Shown here in pieces: positions 50,425 through 62,565 of a stretch of 64,000 bases of DNA. A model generated the notes under the pieces. The model did no database searches. It was not told the DNA's origin and saw nothing but the letters and a program-made list of their open reading frames with translations. Every line of letters begins with the position of its first letter. Position 1 is the stretch's first letter. The DNA is from Diphasiastrum complanatum (taxonomy: Eukaryota > Streptophyta > Lycopodiopsida > Lycopodiales > Lycopodiaceae), in the NCBI GenBank assembly GCA_029204225.1, contig CM055093.1, positions 29,587,777-29,651,776 of the forward strand, written 5' to 3'. The position numbers and the translations under genes were made by a program.

Positions 50425-51040
50425 TGTGAAAGTACTATATTTTAGGACCATAAATGGATCTACAAAAGATCCACAAGAGTGATTGGATGCTTGCTTAACA
50501 ATCTATCAGAAAACTAGACACAAAAAAAGTTGACATAGATTGGCAATTTGACAAACAACAAGCATTAATAGTCAAAAGCATTGATCAACATTGAAATCCA
50601 AGCCCACACGTGTGTACTACAGGCTATAGTACGGCCTTCAACCTGAGAAACAATTAGAAATGGATTTGGGTTCATTTGGTTCACAAAAACTCAATGTACA
50701 TAGTGAACTAGCTTGAGATTGCCAATGAGCTCCAAAAATTTTCTATCTTCTCCCTATGGAAAGAGGGAATACATAGCAAATTCGACTTCCTTCTTGGTGG
50801 ATTTCCAGCATGTAATAAGAAAGTTAACTCACTCTCCTTGACCTAAAATGAAACCCTAGTCTATTTCCTAGAGTCATGCTTGGTAGATAGCTAGTTGGTC
50901 AAATTTTCACCTTAAATCTAGGATTTAGGTCCTATAAACTAGGAATCACTACAAAAATGACATGACCAACCCTATGGACTTGACCTAACCTACATTAGGA
51001 GTGGATTTCCATGTGGCATATTGGCCTCACATGTGTGAAA
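50425..51040 (-). repeat. Copia LTR, family 3, inverted
   Basis: The minus-strand terminus GTACTTTCACA at 50425 equals the 12267 LTR end. Colinear with 11758-12267 except for an extra ~80-95 bp at about 50484-50577. It contains CACACGTGTG at 50605-50614. No coding sequence is attached, so it may be a solo LTR inserted in the gag at 50361. Confidence 0.75.
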
Positions 51041-51103
51041 TCCACTTATGTACAAAATTTACATAATACTACATGGTTTTTGATCAAGCTAGATTTGCCA
51101 TTT

Positions 51104-52360
51104 CGTACTATACCAACAAGGTTAATATAGATTTTGTAGCAAATAGTGTCGTTCCCACAGAGGACAGTGTTAGAAAATTATGTTTCTGGTACAATTTATG
51201 ACAAGTGGTTTCGAGTGTTATTCTGGTTGTCGACAGACATTAAAAAGTAACCAATATTACTTATATTTGGGTGTGTTGTGTTGATCATTTTCAGAACAAC
51301 AATCTGGCCTCTATCAAATCAAATGAAACGCTTTCTACAGATGAGATGTTATCAGAGTAGTACAACAATACTACACTCTGGCTGATTAAGGTGTCAACAG
51401 AGAGTCGAGAAATGTTCAATGTATTCGCGATTGTACAGACAATTAATTAATCACGTTTGCGAACTGTTCGTTTCTAGACAGAAGTCCTCAACAACTAAAG
51501 TCCAAATTAATGGTTAAAGAACACGAATGGTTTCAGAGCACGTAAACTTATGTCAGTGACAATCAGGAAAACAGATCAAAGAGTCAATTCTTCAGACAAA
51601 GACTGTCATCTCATATGTATATGTACAGCTTTATTCAATGATCATGCTAGACTGTACCAAAGATAGTCGTTATTTGAGTGCTAAAAAGAAAGTATTCGCG
51701 ACAGATGAATAAGATGATTTTAAGACAGTTCTTTAGAGCATGCTTTACGGATACACAACAAATGACTGTAATGCACTAGAGAGTCTATCTGATCAGAGAG
51801 TAATTCATGTAATGCATTAGAGATTGTTAGCAAACTCAAGATCACTCACACTCAGCAATGCGGTGAACAGAGATAAGAGATAATACTTCACAGAACGCTA
51901 TTCACTTCTTCAATCTCTTACATATGCATAACCTCTTCTCTCTCGATGCTTGAGACTGAAGTGTGAGATCTATATATGTTATATGGGGCGAACAAATACA
52001 CCTCTAAAACAACAGGTGCGTCGCTCCCGCGAAAGGGTCTAGTTAACAATTAGACTATGTATACGTTTAATTATACCATGAAAGGTATATTTAACTAAGA
52101 GTTAAAGTTACTATAGTTTAACATGTCTTTTCGTATCTAGTCGTTTCGTGTGGACGACCTAGTAAAGGTTATCCAAGGCAATGTCTTTCCTATTAAAGGT
52201 CTTGTCCTTAATTACAAGGCAAGTACTTAGGAGATGTATTCCCGAAAAATGACCTAGGCCTCTTCATGATTTATACTTAACCAGCTCATATCTTCATTTT
52301 TGAGTATATCATGCCATATTTATGTTGATATTCATTTTTTAACAATAAGATGGCATCACA
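51104..52360 (-). repeat. Gypsy 3' LTR
   Basis: On the minus strand it begins TGTGATGCCATC at 52360, right after a purine-rich GAGGAAGCGGA and a CGAGGACGAA sequence typical of the end of Gypsy pol. Same family as 9406-10813 and 15409-16042. The left end near 51104 is by homology to the solo LTR. This is the 3' LTR of the Gypsy remnant at 52640-53577. Confidence 0.75.
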
Positions 52361-53577
52361 TATATCCGCTTCCTCAAATGTGATTCGTCCTCGTGAACAT
52401 AACATCTGCTTTTTGAGGATTATTCGTGAAACATTCTGTTCTTCAAATTTTCGTTAAGGCGAAAAGATATTTCTTTGTATATTTCGTCCTTTAGATATTT
52501 CTTCGTCTTAGAGAATATGTGTCTTGCCGTTTCTTTAATTGAATAGGTTGTTTTGAATTGATCTTTGAATTGTTGATGAAAACTGGAATCAAACTTCAAA
52601 ACATCTTTAAACTTCAAAAATTTAGCATCCCATAGAAACATCAGCACAACAAAGGCATGAATGAATGTTTTATGAACGATTCAATTCTTCATATAATTTC
52701 TGAGCAAACTCCAAATTTTGTTGAGCTTCGATCAACATCAAGTCTTCTTTTGATTTTGTGTAATGGCCGACTGGTAAGTTGCCGAATTCTTCTAACTTGA
52801 CCAGGAGCAATGTTCCATTGAACAGCTCCTGAGTTAACTTTGTATCTTTGTCTGATGCACTGAGCTGTCGACTCGCATAGTCAATGAGATGATCTTTCTT
52901 CTGGTCATCCTTCTAGCTTAGACAGACGCCAATAGCAAATGCAGAAACATCCACATAACTATGAAATAAAATAGCCCAGTTGGGTGGTCTCAAAATAGGA
53001 TCATTGATCAACCTTTGCTTAAGTTGTTCGAATGCTTTTTGCTGTTCATTTGTCCACAAGAATTCCACTTGTTCCTTTAGTAGATGTGTAAGAGAGGCAG
53101 CAATAGAAACATGATTTTGAATAAATCTCCGGTAATAGCCGACATGTCCTAAGAAAGCTCTTAGTTCACGTAAATTGGTTGGTATCTAGAGATTCTTTAT
53201 AAGCTCGACTTTATCTTTGTCGACTTCTATTCCTCTGTTAGATATTTTGTGTCCAAGTAATATTCCTTCTTTCGTACTGAAAAAACATTTCTTTGGATAT
53301 AGAGATAAACAAGTATCTCGACACCGTTGCAATGTTAATTTCAGCTTCGGCAAGTGCGTCTTTATATCACTATATACACAGAAATCATCAATAAATATTG
53401 CGAGAAAAGTTCATACAAAGACAGCGAAAATTAACATCATGATTCACTGAAAAGTCACTGGAGCATTACAAAGACCAAAGGGCATTTTGTTGTAGGCATA
53501 CGTGCCCCAATCCGTAGTGAATGTAGTCTTTGAATGATCCTCCTTCCGCACTCCAACCTGACTATAACCATAAAAAC
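52361..53577 (-). pseudogene. Ty3/Gypsy RT and RNase H
   Basis: Minus strand, right to left: RT palm (FCDGFYGYSQVGV, KTTFTTDWGTYAYNKMPFGL, CNAPVTFQ), the catalytic FIDDF box, GILLGHKISNRGIEVD, the thumb (LRELRAFLGHVGYYRRFIQN), the RNase H start (WTNEQQKAFEQLKQRLINDP, YVDVSAFAIGV) and IDYASRQLSASDKDTKLTQE. It is broken by stops near 53445, 53190 and 52915. From 52900 to 52400 the frames (for example the 75-codon KFLKFKDVLKFDSS frame) are unclear; integrase is not recognisable. The right end is cut at about 53580 by a partial LTR. Confidence 0.8.
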
Positions 53578-53586
53578 CATCACAAA

Positions 53587-53826
53587 AACTGTAATGCAAT
53601 TTATGACAAGTGGTTTCGAGTGTTATTATGGTTGTCGACAGACATTAAAAAGTAACCAGTATTACTTATATTTGGGTGTGTTGTGTTGATAATTTTCAGA
53701 ACAACAATTTGGCCTCTATCAAATTGAATGAAACACGTTCTACAGATAAGATGTTAACAGAGTAGTACAACAATACTACACTCTGGCTGATTAAGGTGTC
53801 AACAGAGAGTCGAAAAATGTTCAAAT
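53587..53826 (-). repeat. Partial Gypsy LTR, second copy
   Basis: Near-identical to 51192-51425 (same orientation), starting ACAATTTATGACAAGTGG-like and running through CAGAGAGTCGA. It directly follows the truncated RT. About 240 bp. Confidence 0.75.
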
Positions 53827-55660
53827 TAGACAAGCAATTCTCTTGTCATCCAACACACAATCTGTAGTTCTAGAAAAAGACATCATTGAATACATGTCAA
53901 AAAATCAAAGAGTGTTAGGGCCATTTTTTACGGGGGGTTGGTCCAGCCAAAACGTCCTAAAAGGGTCAAGGGGTCCCACCTCTAATGGCGGTTCGGCCCT
54001 ACATGAGCAACAGAGGATTTGCCACTTCCAACCTTGATGGCCCTCTCTATTGCCCCGTGCTCCCCAACCGATGAGAGTTTTCCAGGCTCTCAGAGATACG
54101 ATTGCAAGGAGGGGTTGCTAGCACTTTTGGTTGCAATGATTCACTAGCTTTTTAGGGTCACGGTTCCGTAAAACCTCTGATCACTAATTCGTGTTAGGAT
54201 CTTGCTAATATCTCTTTCCCCATTGAATTCGGCTTACAGTTAGTAAAAATCTTACATGGGCTGGAAACCGATTCACTGTCTATGATGTGCTTGTGGGGTG
54301 CAAGTTATATGCACCTCTTTGTTTGCTAAGCGACGGTATTTTCGTCGACTGTCGGGTCTAGGTATTTTGCTAGACAATATTGATGGCGGGTGTGACTAGT
54401 GTGACGCTTAACCAAGGCGGTGTATTTCAATCGCGGATGGGGGACGACCCGCTCTGGTGTTTCACAGAGGTAGGGTCCAATTAATACACTTCGTAATGGA
54501 AAACAAACGATTCCAACTTGACGATTTCCACAATTTATCAATCATGCCATATGTCAACTAGTTTATAGACCGGCCAACAACCACATGCAGTTACTATGAA
54601 GAAAAACCAGGCTCCACTACTAGCAATGTATGATCTACTAGTAGAACATTGTTTTAACTTTTAAAATGAAGAAGTGATTCCATGGTAAGTACAATTCAAC
54701 TCATGAACCGGTTGTCCCCTCTTTCCTAACGGATAAGAATTCCATTGTTAGTCTAGTTCAAATCATTTAAAAATAACAATTACGGCGTAAATACCGATAC
54801 CCTAGCTGACGCATGGAGTAAATGGAAAACCTCAATAGCTACTTACCCTATCCAGCCAAAATCACAAACAATCTCATCATGTCAAAACAACAGCAAGTAC
54901 GGAATCTTTGGAGTGCATGGTTCCTGAAACACTACACATCGGCATACTACCATTCTGGTTCTAAAATTTTTAGTACGATTCACTACAGTGCACAATCGAC
55001 CCGTTATTCACTCAGTTGAACGAGCGTAACCACAAAATGCAAACGCATCTGAACTCAAATCTATATGACCTTGTTACTAAACAGATGTAAGCGGTCTATA
55101 AAACCTTTCTTGCTTCAAAAAAGGCTTTATAAAAACCTTATTCTCATGTAGCTGACTATAGTAATAACCTCACATTGCATTCCGATTTAACTTAAAAACT
55201 TACAACCAGAACTTCATGAAACTTACTTGGTTCCCAACAAAAACGCTTATAACGATTTAGTTGGAAATATGGAAAAACCCTACTATTACACACCATAACA
55301 TGTTCATGACAAAACATACTACTTTGTAGCGATTTTTTTTTTTTTTGGAAAAATAGCTTATTGCTGAAATTTTTTTAGGGGATCAATGGTCAAACCAGCG
55401 TTTTGCCTCTCAGAAGTGCAGTAGATGAGGCACAAACAGATCTTATTTTCAGTAGCTATCCGATTGTCATTTGCTCTGGTTTTCAGTAAATGTTAATGCT
55501 ACAGTTTGGACTATCAACTGTATGGATGATGATCACTTTTGCAATTGGTTCACTGGAGATGTGAATGCAATGTACATACAGTTGGGGGCATAAATATTGG
55601 GCCCTTCTCGGCGCGCATTTGGACCCCATTTTTATTTACAGGGGGGATAGTGTCTATATA
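53827..55660. other. No recognisable gene
   Basis: 1.8 kb with short frames only. 53930-54500 is noticeably more GC-rich than its surroundings (for example GGGGGGTTGGTCC near 53933) and may be part of an LTR, but termini are not seen. 55331-55346 is a poly-T run. Confidence 0.45.
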
Positions 55661-55669
55661 GCAGGAAGC

Positions 55670-55825
55670 TCTAGGGGGTTCAGAGGGAAGTAGCCCCCCG
55701 GGAAATGGGGGGTTCGGGGGGCGGTAGCCCCCCGAGAAATAGGGGATCCGGGGGGTGATAGCCCTCCGGTGGGGGGTTTGGGGGGCAACGCCCCCCAATG
55801 GCGGGATCCGGGGGCTGCCGGTAGA
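55670..55825. repeat. Array of G-run/C-run hairpin units
   Basis: About five units of 29-36 bp, at about 55673, 55709, 55743, 55772 and 55802. Each has G runs, a short middle, and C runs (for example GGGGGGCGGTAGCCCCCC). Each unit can fold into a 6-7-bp G:C stem, and the G runs could form quadruplexes. It ends ~75 bp before the Copia 5' LTR. Confidence 0.85.
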
Positions 55826-55903
55826 CCTCGGCCCCGACGGTAAGGCCTCTTCATGATTTGGCCTTCCAACTCCCCGAGTGAAAACACACTTTTTGGTGTT
55901 TCG

Positions 55904-56640
55904 TGTGAAGAATTGAAAAAGATTATCTATGTTAGATATAAGGGTCTTATGTTTTTAACATCAAGCATCTAGGTGTAGGATGTTGATAGGAATAAATTTG
56001 GCATAGATGGCAAATTATGCATTTTCACTTGTAATGCCACTATTGAGCCAAAATAGAGTAAGAGGCTAAATACGTGCCAATTAGAGTGTAGACAAGTGTA
56101 AAGCTTTTGTTTGATGAATTCCAAGAGGTCCAATAGGATTTAGAGGTGAAACCTTGTGAGGTCTAATAGGAATTTGAGGTGTGCTTGAAAATATAGTCCA
56201 ATGGAATTAAGAGGTGCATGGATCAATGGTCCAATAGGATCAAGAGGTGACAAAGTATGGTCCAATCATAGTTAAGCATAGTGGTAGCTCGTGGATCTAC
56301 TAGTATCATTGTACTCCTCATTTTGAAGCGAGTGATTTGGTGATTTTATGGATTTTGTGAGTTATTGGATTTCTAGCTTTTTCTCTCTACCCTAGAGCTC
56401 ATGATGCTTTTTCTCTCTCTACCCAAGGAGAGCAGCTTGTTTTTACTTAGATTATTTTTTGAATACTTCCCACATGTGTGAGTGAGAGTTGGAAGTGATT
56501 GAATGCATGTAGTAGTGTATTTTTGCCATAGGATCTAAGATTGATCTTGAATCTCAATCTAGTCTTGATCTTGGTGCATCTACACACCTTAGGAGATCAC
56601 AAGTACATGTTGTGGACAATCCACACGTGTGAATTCAACA
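55904..56640 (+). repeat. 5' LTR of the 55.9-kb Copia
   Basis: Starts TGTGAAGAATTG, ends TTCAACA; 737 bp. Contains CACACGTGTG at 56622-56631 just inside the right end. Confidence 0.95.
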
Positions 56641-56653
56641 TGGTATCAGAGCC
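56641..56653 (+). promoter_or_regulatory. Copia PBS
   Basis: TGGTATCAGAGCC, perfect match to the plant initiator-Met-tRNA PBS, directly after the LTR. Confidence 0.9.
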
Positions 56654-57396
56654 TACCTAAGGTTACCATGCATTTTGATCCATCTAAGTGAAAAAATTTC
56701 ATCAATCTTGAGCTAGAAGTTGTCAAGGCCCAATTTCCTAGCTATCTTGTTCAATCTTGGATCAAAAGAGATCAAAAGGACATTGATTGGGTCTGACCTG
56801 GTACTGTATGGAATCAGGTGCTCAAACACGTGTGAGGAACATCCAATTTCAATTTGTAAGTTCTCTCTCATGCTTGATCCATTTATCTTGCTTGATAGCT
56901 TGTTTTAAAGCTATTTTTATCTAGTTTCTGATGCAATCAGTTTCATTCCATTTGGTTGAGCCAATCAGAAGATATAAGCTTTTGAAGAGGGTTAGGTAGG
57001 GCACCTAGACCTGGGTGGAGACATTTGGTTTGGTCAAGAGATTGCCTGGTTGATCCAAAATCACAGTTGTATGCTTGCCAATCTCATCTATATGTGATCT
57101 AGGCACTGTTTTGAGATCTTACACATTTTGTTTCATGCAATATCATTGTATCTGAGTAAAATTTGGTTTCTTAGAGTACTTCACACGTGCTAAGAGTGTT
57201 TGATCCTAACTTTTCCTATACTCCATCATTTGATGTGAAATAGATCTTGTTTTAGAGAGATTTGTGTAGCTAGTGAGAATCAATTCACAAATAGTTGCAA
57301 GATCTTTCATAGGAGGAGATAGTACTCTATTATTGGATCCTATTAAGAGTGTGTAGCAACATTTATTGTTCATCATTTGAGTTTTTTTCACTTCAA

Positions 57397-58932
57397 ATGT
57401 CTTCAGTGGGTTCATCCTTGTTGGAACCAAGTGAAAGATTGACCACTTCAAACTATTCAATTTGGAAAATGAAGATAAAGTCCATCTTGATCCTTCAAGA
57501 CGTGATGGACATAGTTCTTGGCCTTGAAGAAGAACCACAAGTTCTTCAAGAGGTTCAAAAATACAAGAGAGCTAGGATGGCTCTCCACTACATTAAGATG
57601 AATGTCTCTAATGAGATATTGAGGGAGATAGGTACTTGTACAATAGCCAAAGAAGCTTGGGATTGTCTCAAGACTATCTATGAGGCTAAGAATACCTCTA
57701 GGCTTCTCACTCTTAGGAATCAAATCTTTCAAAGTAGCCAAAAGAGTGATAAGAGTGCATCTAGTTATGTTTTGAGAGTAAAAGATATTAATAGAGAGCT
57801 TGCTTGTATTGGTGATTCCATCAATCAAAACGAGCTAGTTCAAGTCATTCTCAATGGCTTGAGAAGTGAATTCGATAACCTTGTCCAATCCTATGCCATG
57901 AAGGAGGAGCTACCAAGTTTGGAGGCTCTCCAAAGTGTGCTAATTTCGGAAGAATCAAGACAAGAGTACAAGCTCTTGAGGATGGACAAGCTTTCTCTCA
58001 CTCATAATGATGGCAAAGCTCTCTTTGCCAAGGATAAGCACAAAGGGAGGAGCAAGAACCAACATCAACAATCCTCAAGAAAAGAAAAAGTCAAATCCAA
58101 AGACAAAGATGAGGAGGAAGATGATTCTTCTAATGCTTCATCATCCAAGCTCAAGAAGAAGAAGATCAAGTGCTTTTATTGTGGCAAGAAAGGTCATTAT
58201 GCCACCAATTGCTTCAAGAAGAAGAATCAACTCAAGCAAGCCAACATTACCAATGAGAAGGAAGACACTATTGCAAGTGATGGAGAGGGATCTCTTATGG
58301 TCTCTAGTTTCTCATCTACTCCTTTCAAGAAGGACGGCCTATGGTATATTGATAGTGGAGCCTCTTCACATATGTGTAGCTCCAAGGACTCTTTCTCTTC
58401 TATTGCACCTTATGATGGAGTGAAGAAATCAATATACACTGCAAATGATTTTGAATGTCCTATTGAAGGCATAGGGAATATTCCCTTGAAGCTTGCATCC
58501 TCTAAAGTTCTTTCTCTCTCTAAAGCTCTTTATGTACCTAAGCTTACCAAGAATCTTATTAGTGTTGGCCAATTGCTTGATAATGGCCTTGATGTAAAAT
58601 TCAATGTTGATACTTGCACTATCAAGAAGAATGATGAGATACTTGCATTAGGATCTAGATTTGGTGGCATCTGTAAACTAGATCCAAATGAGTATGTGAA
58701 TGCTTGTAATGTTGCTCTTGTGAACAAGCTCTCTATGGAGGAATTATGGCATAGGAGGTTGGGACATCCCAACTACAAATCCATGCTCTCTATGATCAAA
58801 GAAGCCAAAGCTATTGGCTTGCCAAAGTCACTCTCCAAGAAGATCAAGCCTTGTGAGGCTTGTGCTATTGCTAAATCTCACAAAAAGCCATTTACAAGAT
58901 CTTCTATCAAAAGCAAGCATCCTTGGAGTTAA
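57397..58932 (+). pseudogene. Copia gag, protease and integrase N-terminus
   Basis: Starts at ATG 57397 (upstream in-frame codons have no ATG) and runs 511 codons. Gag (residues ~1-250): SNYSIWKMKIKSIL, KMNVSNEILREI, YVLRVKDINRELA. Zinc knuckle CFYCGKKGHYATNC at ~259-272 (CX2CX4HX4C intact). Aspartic protease WYIDSGASSHM with the active Asp at ~319. The integrase HHCC zinc region (WHRRLGHPNYKSM, CEACAIAKSH) begins near residue 450. It ends at a TAA in 58930-58932 because one base is missing near 58921; the downstream frame carries on in the -1 register. The ~750 bp between PBS and ATG is leader. Confidence 0.9.
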
Positions 58933-61247
58933 TTCACTCGGATGTGCATTTCTCATCAACTACAAGCAAGAGAGGAGCCACTTGTTTTGTTACTTTCATT
59001 GATGATTACACAAGATTCACTTGGATATATCTTCTTGCTTCTAAGTCTATGGTGTTTGATCATTTCCTTATTTTCAAAGCTTATGTAGAGAAGCAATTCT
59101 CATTCAAGATTAAAGCTCTCAGAAGTGATGGAGGTGGTGAATATATCTCCAATAAATTTCAAGATTTTTGTGAGCTTGAAGGCATTAAAAGAGAGTTCTC
59201 TTGTGCCTACTCTCCATCTCAAAATGGAGTGCCCGAGAGAAAGAATATATCTCTATGTGAATGTGCAAAATCTATGAGAATTGAGGTATCTTTGCCCAAA
59301 GATTTTTGGGGAGAAGCCATTAATTGTGCAAATTATCTTTGCAATATGCTCCCACATATAGCTCTTGGAGGAAAGTCACCATATGAAATCTTATTTTTGA
59401 AGAAGCCTAAGGTTGATCACCTTAGAGTTTTTGGATGCTTATGCTTTGTCCATATTCCCTTGGAAACAAGGAAGATGGAAGATCCTAGTGCATGCAAAGG
59501 GATCATGGTTGGATACTCATCAACCAAGAAGGCCTATAGAGTCTTTATACTCTCTACTTCTCAAGTTATTGAAAGTAGAGATGTTGTCTTACATGAAGAT
59601 CAACACTCATCTCTTGAAGAGGTCGAGATCAAGAAATCTATGGATGCATCATCAATTATTGATTTTGAAGACAATCATGATGTGATGGGGTCGAGATTTG
59701 AAGAAGACTCTCCTCGGATTTTCTCACCAAGAAGATCCATGAGAGATAGATCTGAGCCTAAGAGGCTCTCATATGTTGACAAAGGCAAACAAGTGGATCT
59801 TGATTCCACTAGTTATGTTTTTTATGTCTCTCATGAAGAGCCAAAGAATGTACAAGAGGCACTCAATACCAAGGAGTGGTATGATGCCATGAAGCAAGAG
59901 TATGATGCATTGATCACCAACAATACTTGGGAGCTTGTGGATCCTCCATCCAACAAGCATGTGATTGGTTGCAAGTGGGTATTTCGGATCAAGTTCAATC
60001 ATGATGGCACCATCAACAAGCATAAAGCAAGATTATGTGCCAAAGGATTTGCTCAAATCCATGGTCTTGATTATGAGGAGACCTTTGCACCCGTTGCAAA
60101 GATGGTGACAATAAGAATTCTTATTTCTCTCGCTTGTTTTTTCAAGTGGAAGGTGTTCCAATTAGATGTATCCAATGCTTTTCTAAATGGTTATCTTGAG
60201 GAGGAGATCTATATGGAACAACCTCAAGGATTCATCAAGGATGAGTCCAAAGTGTGCTTGCTCTTCAAAAGTCTTTATGGACTCAAGCAAGCACCAAGAT
60301 CATGGTATTCAAGACTTAATTCTTTTCTTATCTCACTAGGATTTACTCTTAGTGACTATGATCCTTCCATGTATCTAAAGTTTGTTGATAGCAATATTGT
60401 CATTCTTCTAATTTCTATTGATGACATTATTCGTTGTGGAAGTTGTATCAAGCTAGTTGACGAAACCAAGCTAGCACTTGGATGTGAGTTTAAAATGCAA
60501 GATCTAGGAGAGATGCATTACATCCTAGGCCTAGAAATTGATTTTTATGAAAATCATGTCTTTTTATGCCAATCTAGATATGCTCACTCTATGTTGAAAA
60601 AATTCCGTATGGAAAATTCTAAGAGCATAGATACTCCAATGGAGCAACAATTTATGCAAGATCCTAAGATCCATCATTGGAAGATGGCCAAGAGGATTCT
60701 AAGGTATGTATCTTCATCTTGTGATTATGGTCTACTCTATAAAAGTGAAGATCTATCCATTATTGGCTACTCGGATTCGGACTTTGCAAGTGACAAGATG
60801 GATCGAAAGTCTATTAGTGCATACACTATCTTTCTTGGAGGCAATCTAATATCTTGGCTTTCCAAAAAGCAAGATACTATATCTCTCTCTTCATGTGAGG
60901 CCGAGTACAAAGCACTCACTACAACTACCAAAGAAGTGCTTTGGATCAAGAGGTTATTAATGGAGCTAAAGTGCATCAAGGAGGATGATCTACCAATGAT
61001 CAAGTGTGATAACATCTCGGCCCAAGCTCTTGCCAATAATCCCATATTTCATGCAAGAAGCAAGCACATAGAAGTGGCACACCATTTTGTGAGAGAAAAG
61101 CTTATTGGAGGAGAAATCTATTTGGAGCATGTCAACTCGTCCTCTTGTATAGCCGATCTACTCACCAAGCCTTTGAGCAAAAGTGCTTTCATCAAGCATA
61201 GATCTAATCTTGGAGTTATATCAAGATCAATGTTCAAATCTTCATAG
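58923..61247 (+). pseudogene. Copia integrase core, RT and RNase H
   Basis: 774 open codons that begin with TTG, not ATG, directly at the frameshift, so this is the rest of the polyprotein. The integrase D-D(35)E triad is complete: D7, D69 (RSDGGGEY) and E105 (NGVPERKN). The C-terminal KGIMVGYSSTKKAYRV and linker follow. RT: WVFRIKFNHDGTI, KARLCAKGFAQ, FQLDVSNAFLNG, and the active site SIDD at 498-501 (YVDD in most relatives). After TPMEQQ the usual ~40-residue connection (LVGSLMYL..RPDI) is missing and the frame resumes at HHWKMAKRILRYV. RNase H: GYSDSDFASDKMDRKSIS, SLSSCEAEYKAL, KCDN. It ends at TAG 61245-61247 before the PPT. Confidence 0.9.
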
Positions 61248-61257
61248 ATAATTTTTT

Positions 61258-61265
61258 AGGAGGAG
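61258..61265 (+). other. Polypurine tract
   Basis: AGGAGGAG, immediately before the 3' LTR start TGTGAAG at 61266; primes plus-strand DNA synthesis. Confidence 0.8.
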
Positions 61266-62001
61266 TGTGAAGAATTGAAAAAGATTATCTATGTTAGATA
61301 TAGGGGTCTTATGTTTTTTACATCAAGCATCTAGGTGTAGGATGTTGATAGGAATAAATTTGGCCTAGATGGCAAATTATGCATTTCCACTTGTAATGCC
61401 ACTATTGAGCCAAAATAGAGTAAGAGGCTAAACACGTGCCAATTAGAGTGTAGACAAGTGTAAAGCTTTTGTTTGATGAATTCCAAGAGGTCCAATAGGA
61501 TTTAGAGGTGGAACCTTGTGAGGTCCAATAGGAAATTGAGGTGTGCTTGAATATAGTCCAATAGAATTAAGAGGTGCATGGATCAATGGTCCAATAGGAT
61601 CAAGAGGTGACAAAGTATGGTCCAATCATAGTTAAGCATAGTGGTAGCTCGTGGATCTAACAATATCATTGTACTCCTCATTTTGAAGCTAATTGATGTG
61701 GTGATTTTATGGATTTTGTGAGTTATTGGATTTCTAGCTTTCTCTCTCTACTTGAGAGCTCATGATGCTTTTTCTCTCTCTAACCGAGGAGAGAAGCTTG
61801 TTTTTACTTAGATTATTTTTTGAATACTTCCCACACGTGTGAGTGAGAGTTGGAAGTGATTGAATGCATGTAGTAGTGTGTTTTTGCCATAGGATCTAAG
61901 ATTGATCTTTAATCTCAATCTAGTCTTGATCTTGGTGCATCTACACACCTTAGGAGATCACAAGTACATGTTGTGGACAATCCACACGTGGAAATTCAAC
62001 A
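61266..62001 (+). repeat. 3' LTR of the 55.9-kb Copia
   Basis: 736 bp, colinear with 55904-56640. Differences are scattered substitutions and a few 1-bp indels. The palindrome near the right end is changed to CACACGTGGA; another CACACGTGTG is at 61832-61841. Confidence 0.95.
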
Positions 62002-62157
62002 TTTTCCAAAACAGTCGGCAAACTACACAATCATAATCCCCTCAATCAGAGCTTTCATCTGATACCCATATTGCCTAAAAGAATTTGAAAAAAAAAATGA
62101 TTCTACACGATTCTGGGAAAATCCCAAATCGCGAATCGGAATCGCGATTCTGATCCT

Positions 62158-62181
62158 GATTCTGAATCGCGATTCAGAATC
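62158..62181. repeat. 24-bp perfect palindrome
   Basis: A 24-base sequence equal to its own reverse complement, centred on TCGCGA, within a wider ATTCTGA/ATCGCG-rich patch (62110-62185). Confidence 0.9.
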
Positions 62182-62565
62182 GCGCTGCAACTATGGTACA
62201 AATAGAGTTTGAAAAATCAAAACATACCTTAATGTGCAATTAGGTAGCCGGTGTGTATAAAACCCTAGTCATGAACGCTGCCTCAGTATTCCGCATGCCA
62301 TTTGACATGTTCTATTTGCCTTGCCTTCGTGGATAGTCACGATGGACAACAAGATCAGAAGATTAGCCACTAGAAAAACCCTGGCACAGGTTACTGTGGT
62401 CACCGCAGACAAAGAGTAGGATTTATAGAGGATAGAGAGGCATATCCAGCTCTAATGTAGCAAGGCAGGCCACAGTAGGTCGCAATCAGACTATGGACAG
62501 GTCTGAAACATATATCAGAGGGTTGCTACAGAGAAATGAGGTCGCAGACAAAAGCAAACAATGAT

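Larger units (their letters stand above)
55904..62001 (+). mobile_element. Near-complete Ty1/Copia LTR retrotransposon
   Basis: 6.1 kb with matched LTRs (55904-56640 and 61266-62001), a perfect PBS (56641), gag-protease-integrase-RT-RNase H in Copia order, and a PPT before the 3' LTR. By eye the LTRs are roughly 95-97% identical, so insertion is much younger than the surrounding relics. Flanks are tttcg and ttttc, so a clean 5-bp target duplication is not seen. It carries one frameshift (about 58921) and an in-frame deletion (about 60645), so it is unlikely to be autonomous. Confidence 0.95.

Noticed and set aside
55550-55887. Minus-strand Pro/Gly-rich frames
   Set aside because: Produced by the G-run/C-run hairpin array; no protein features.
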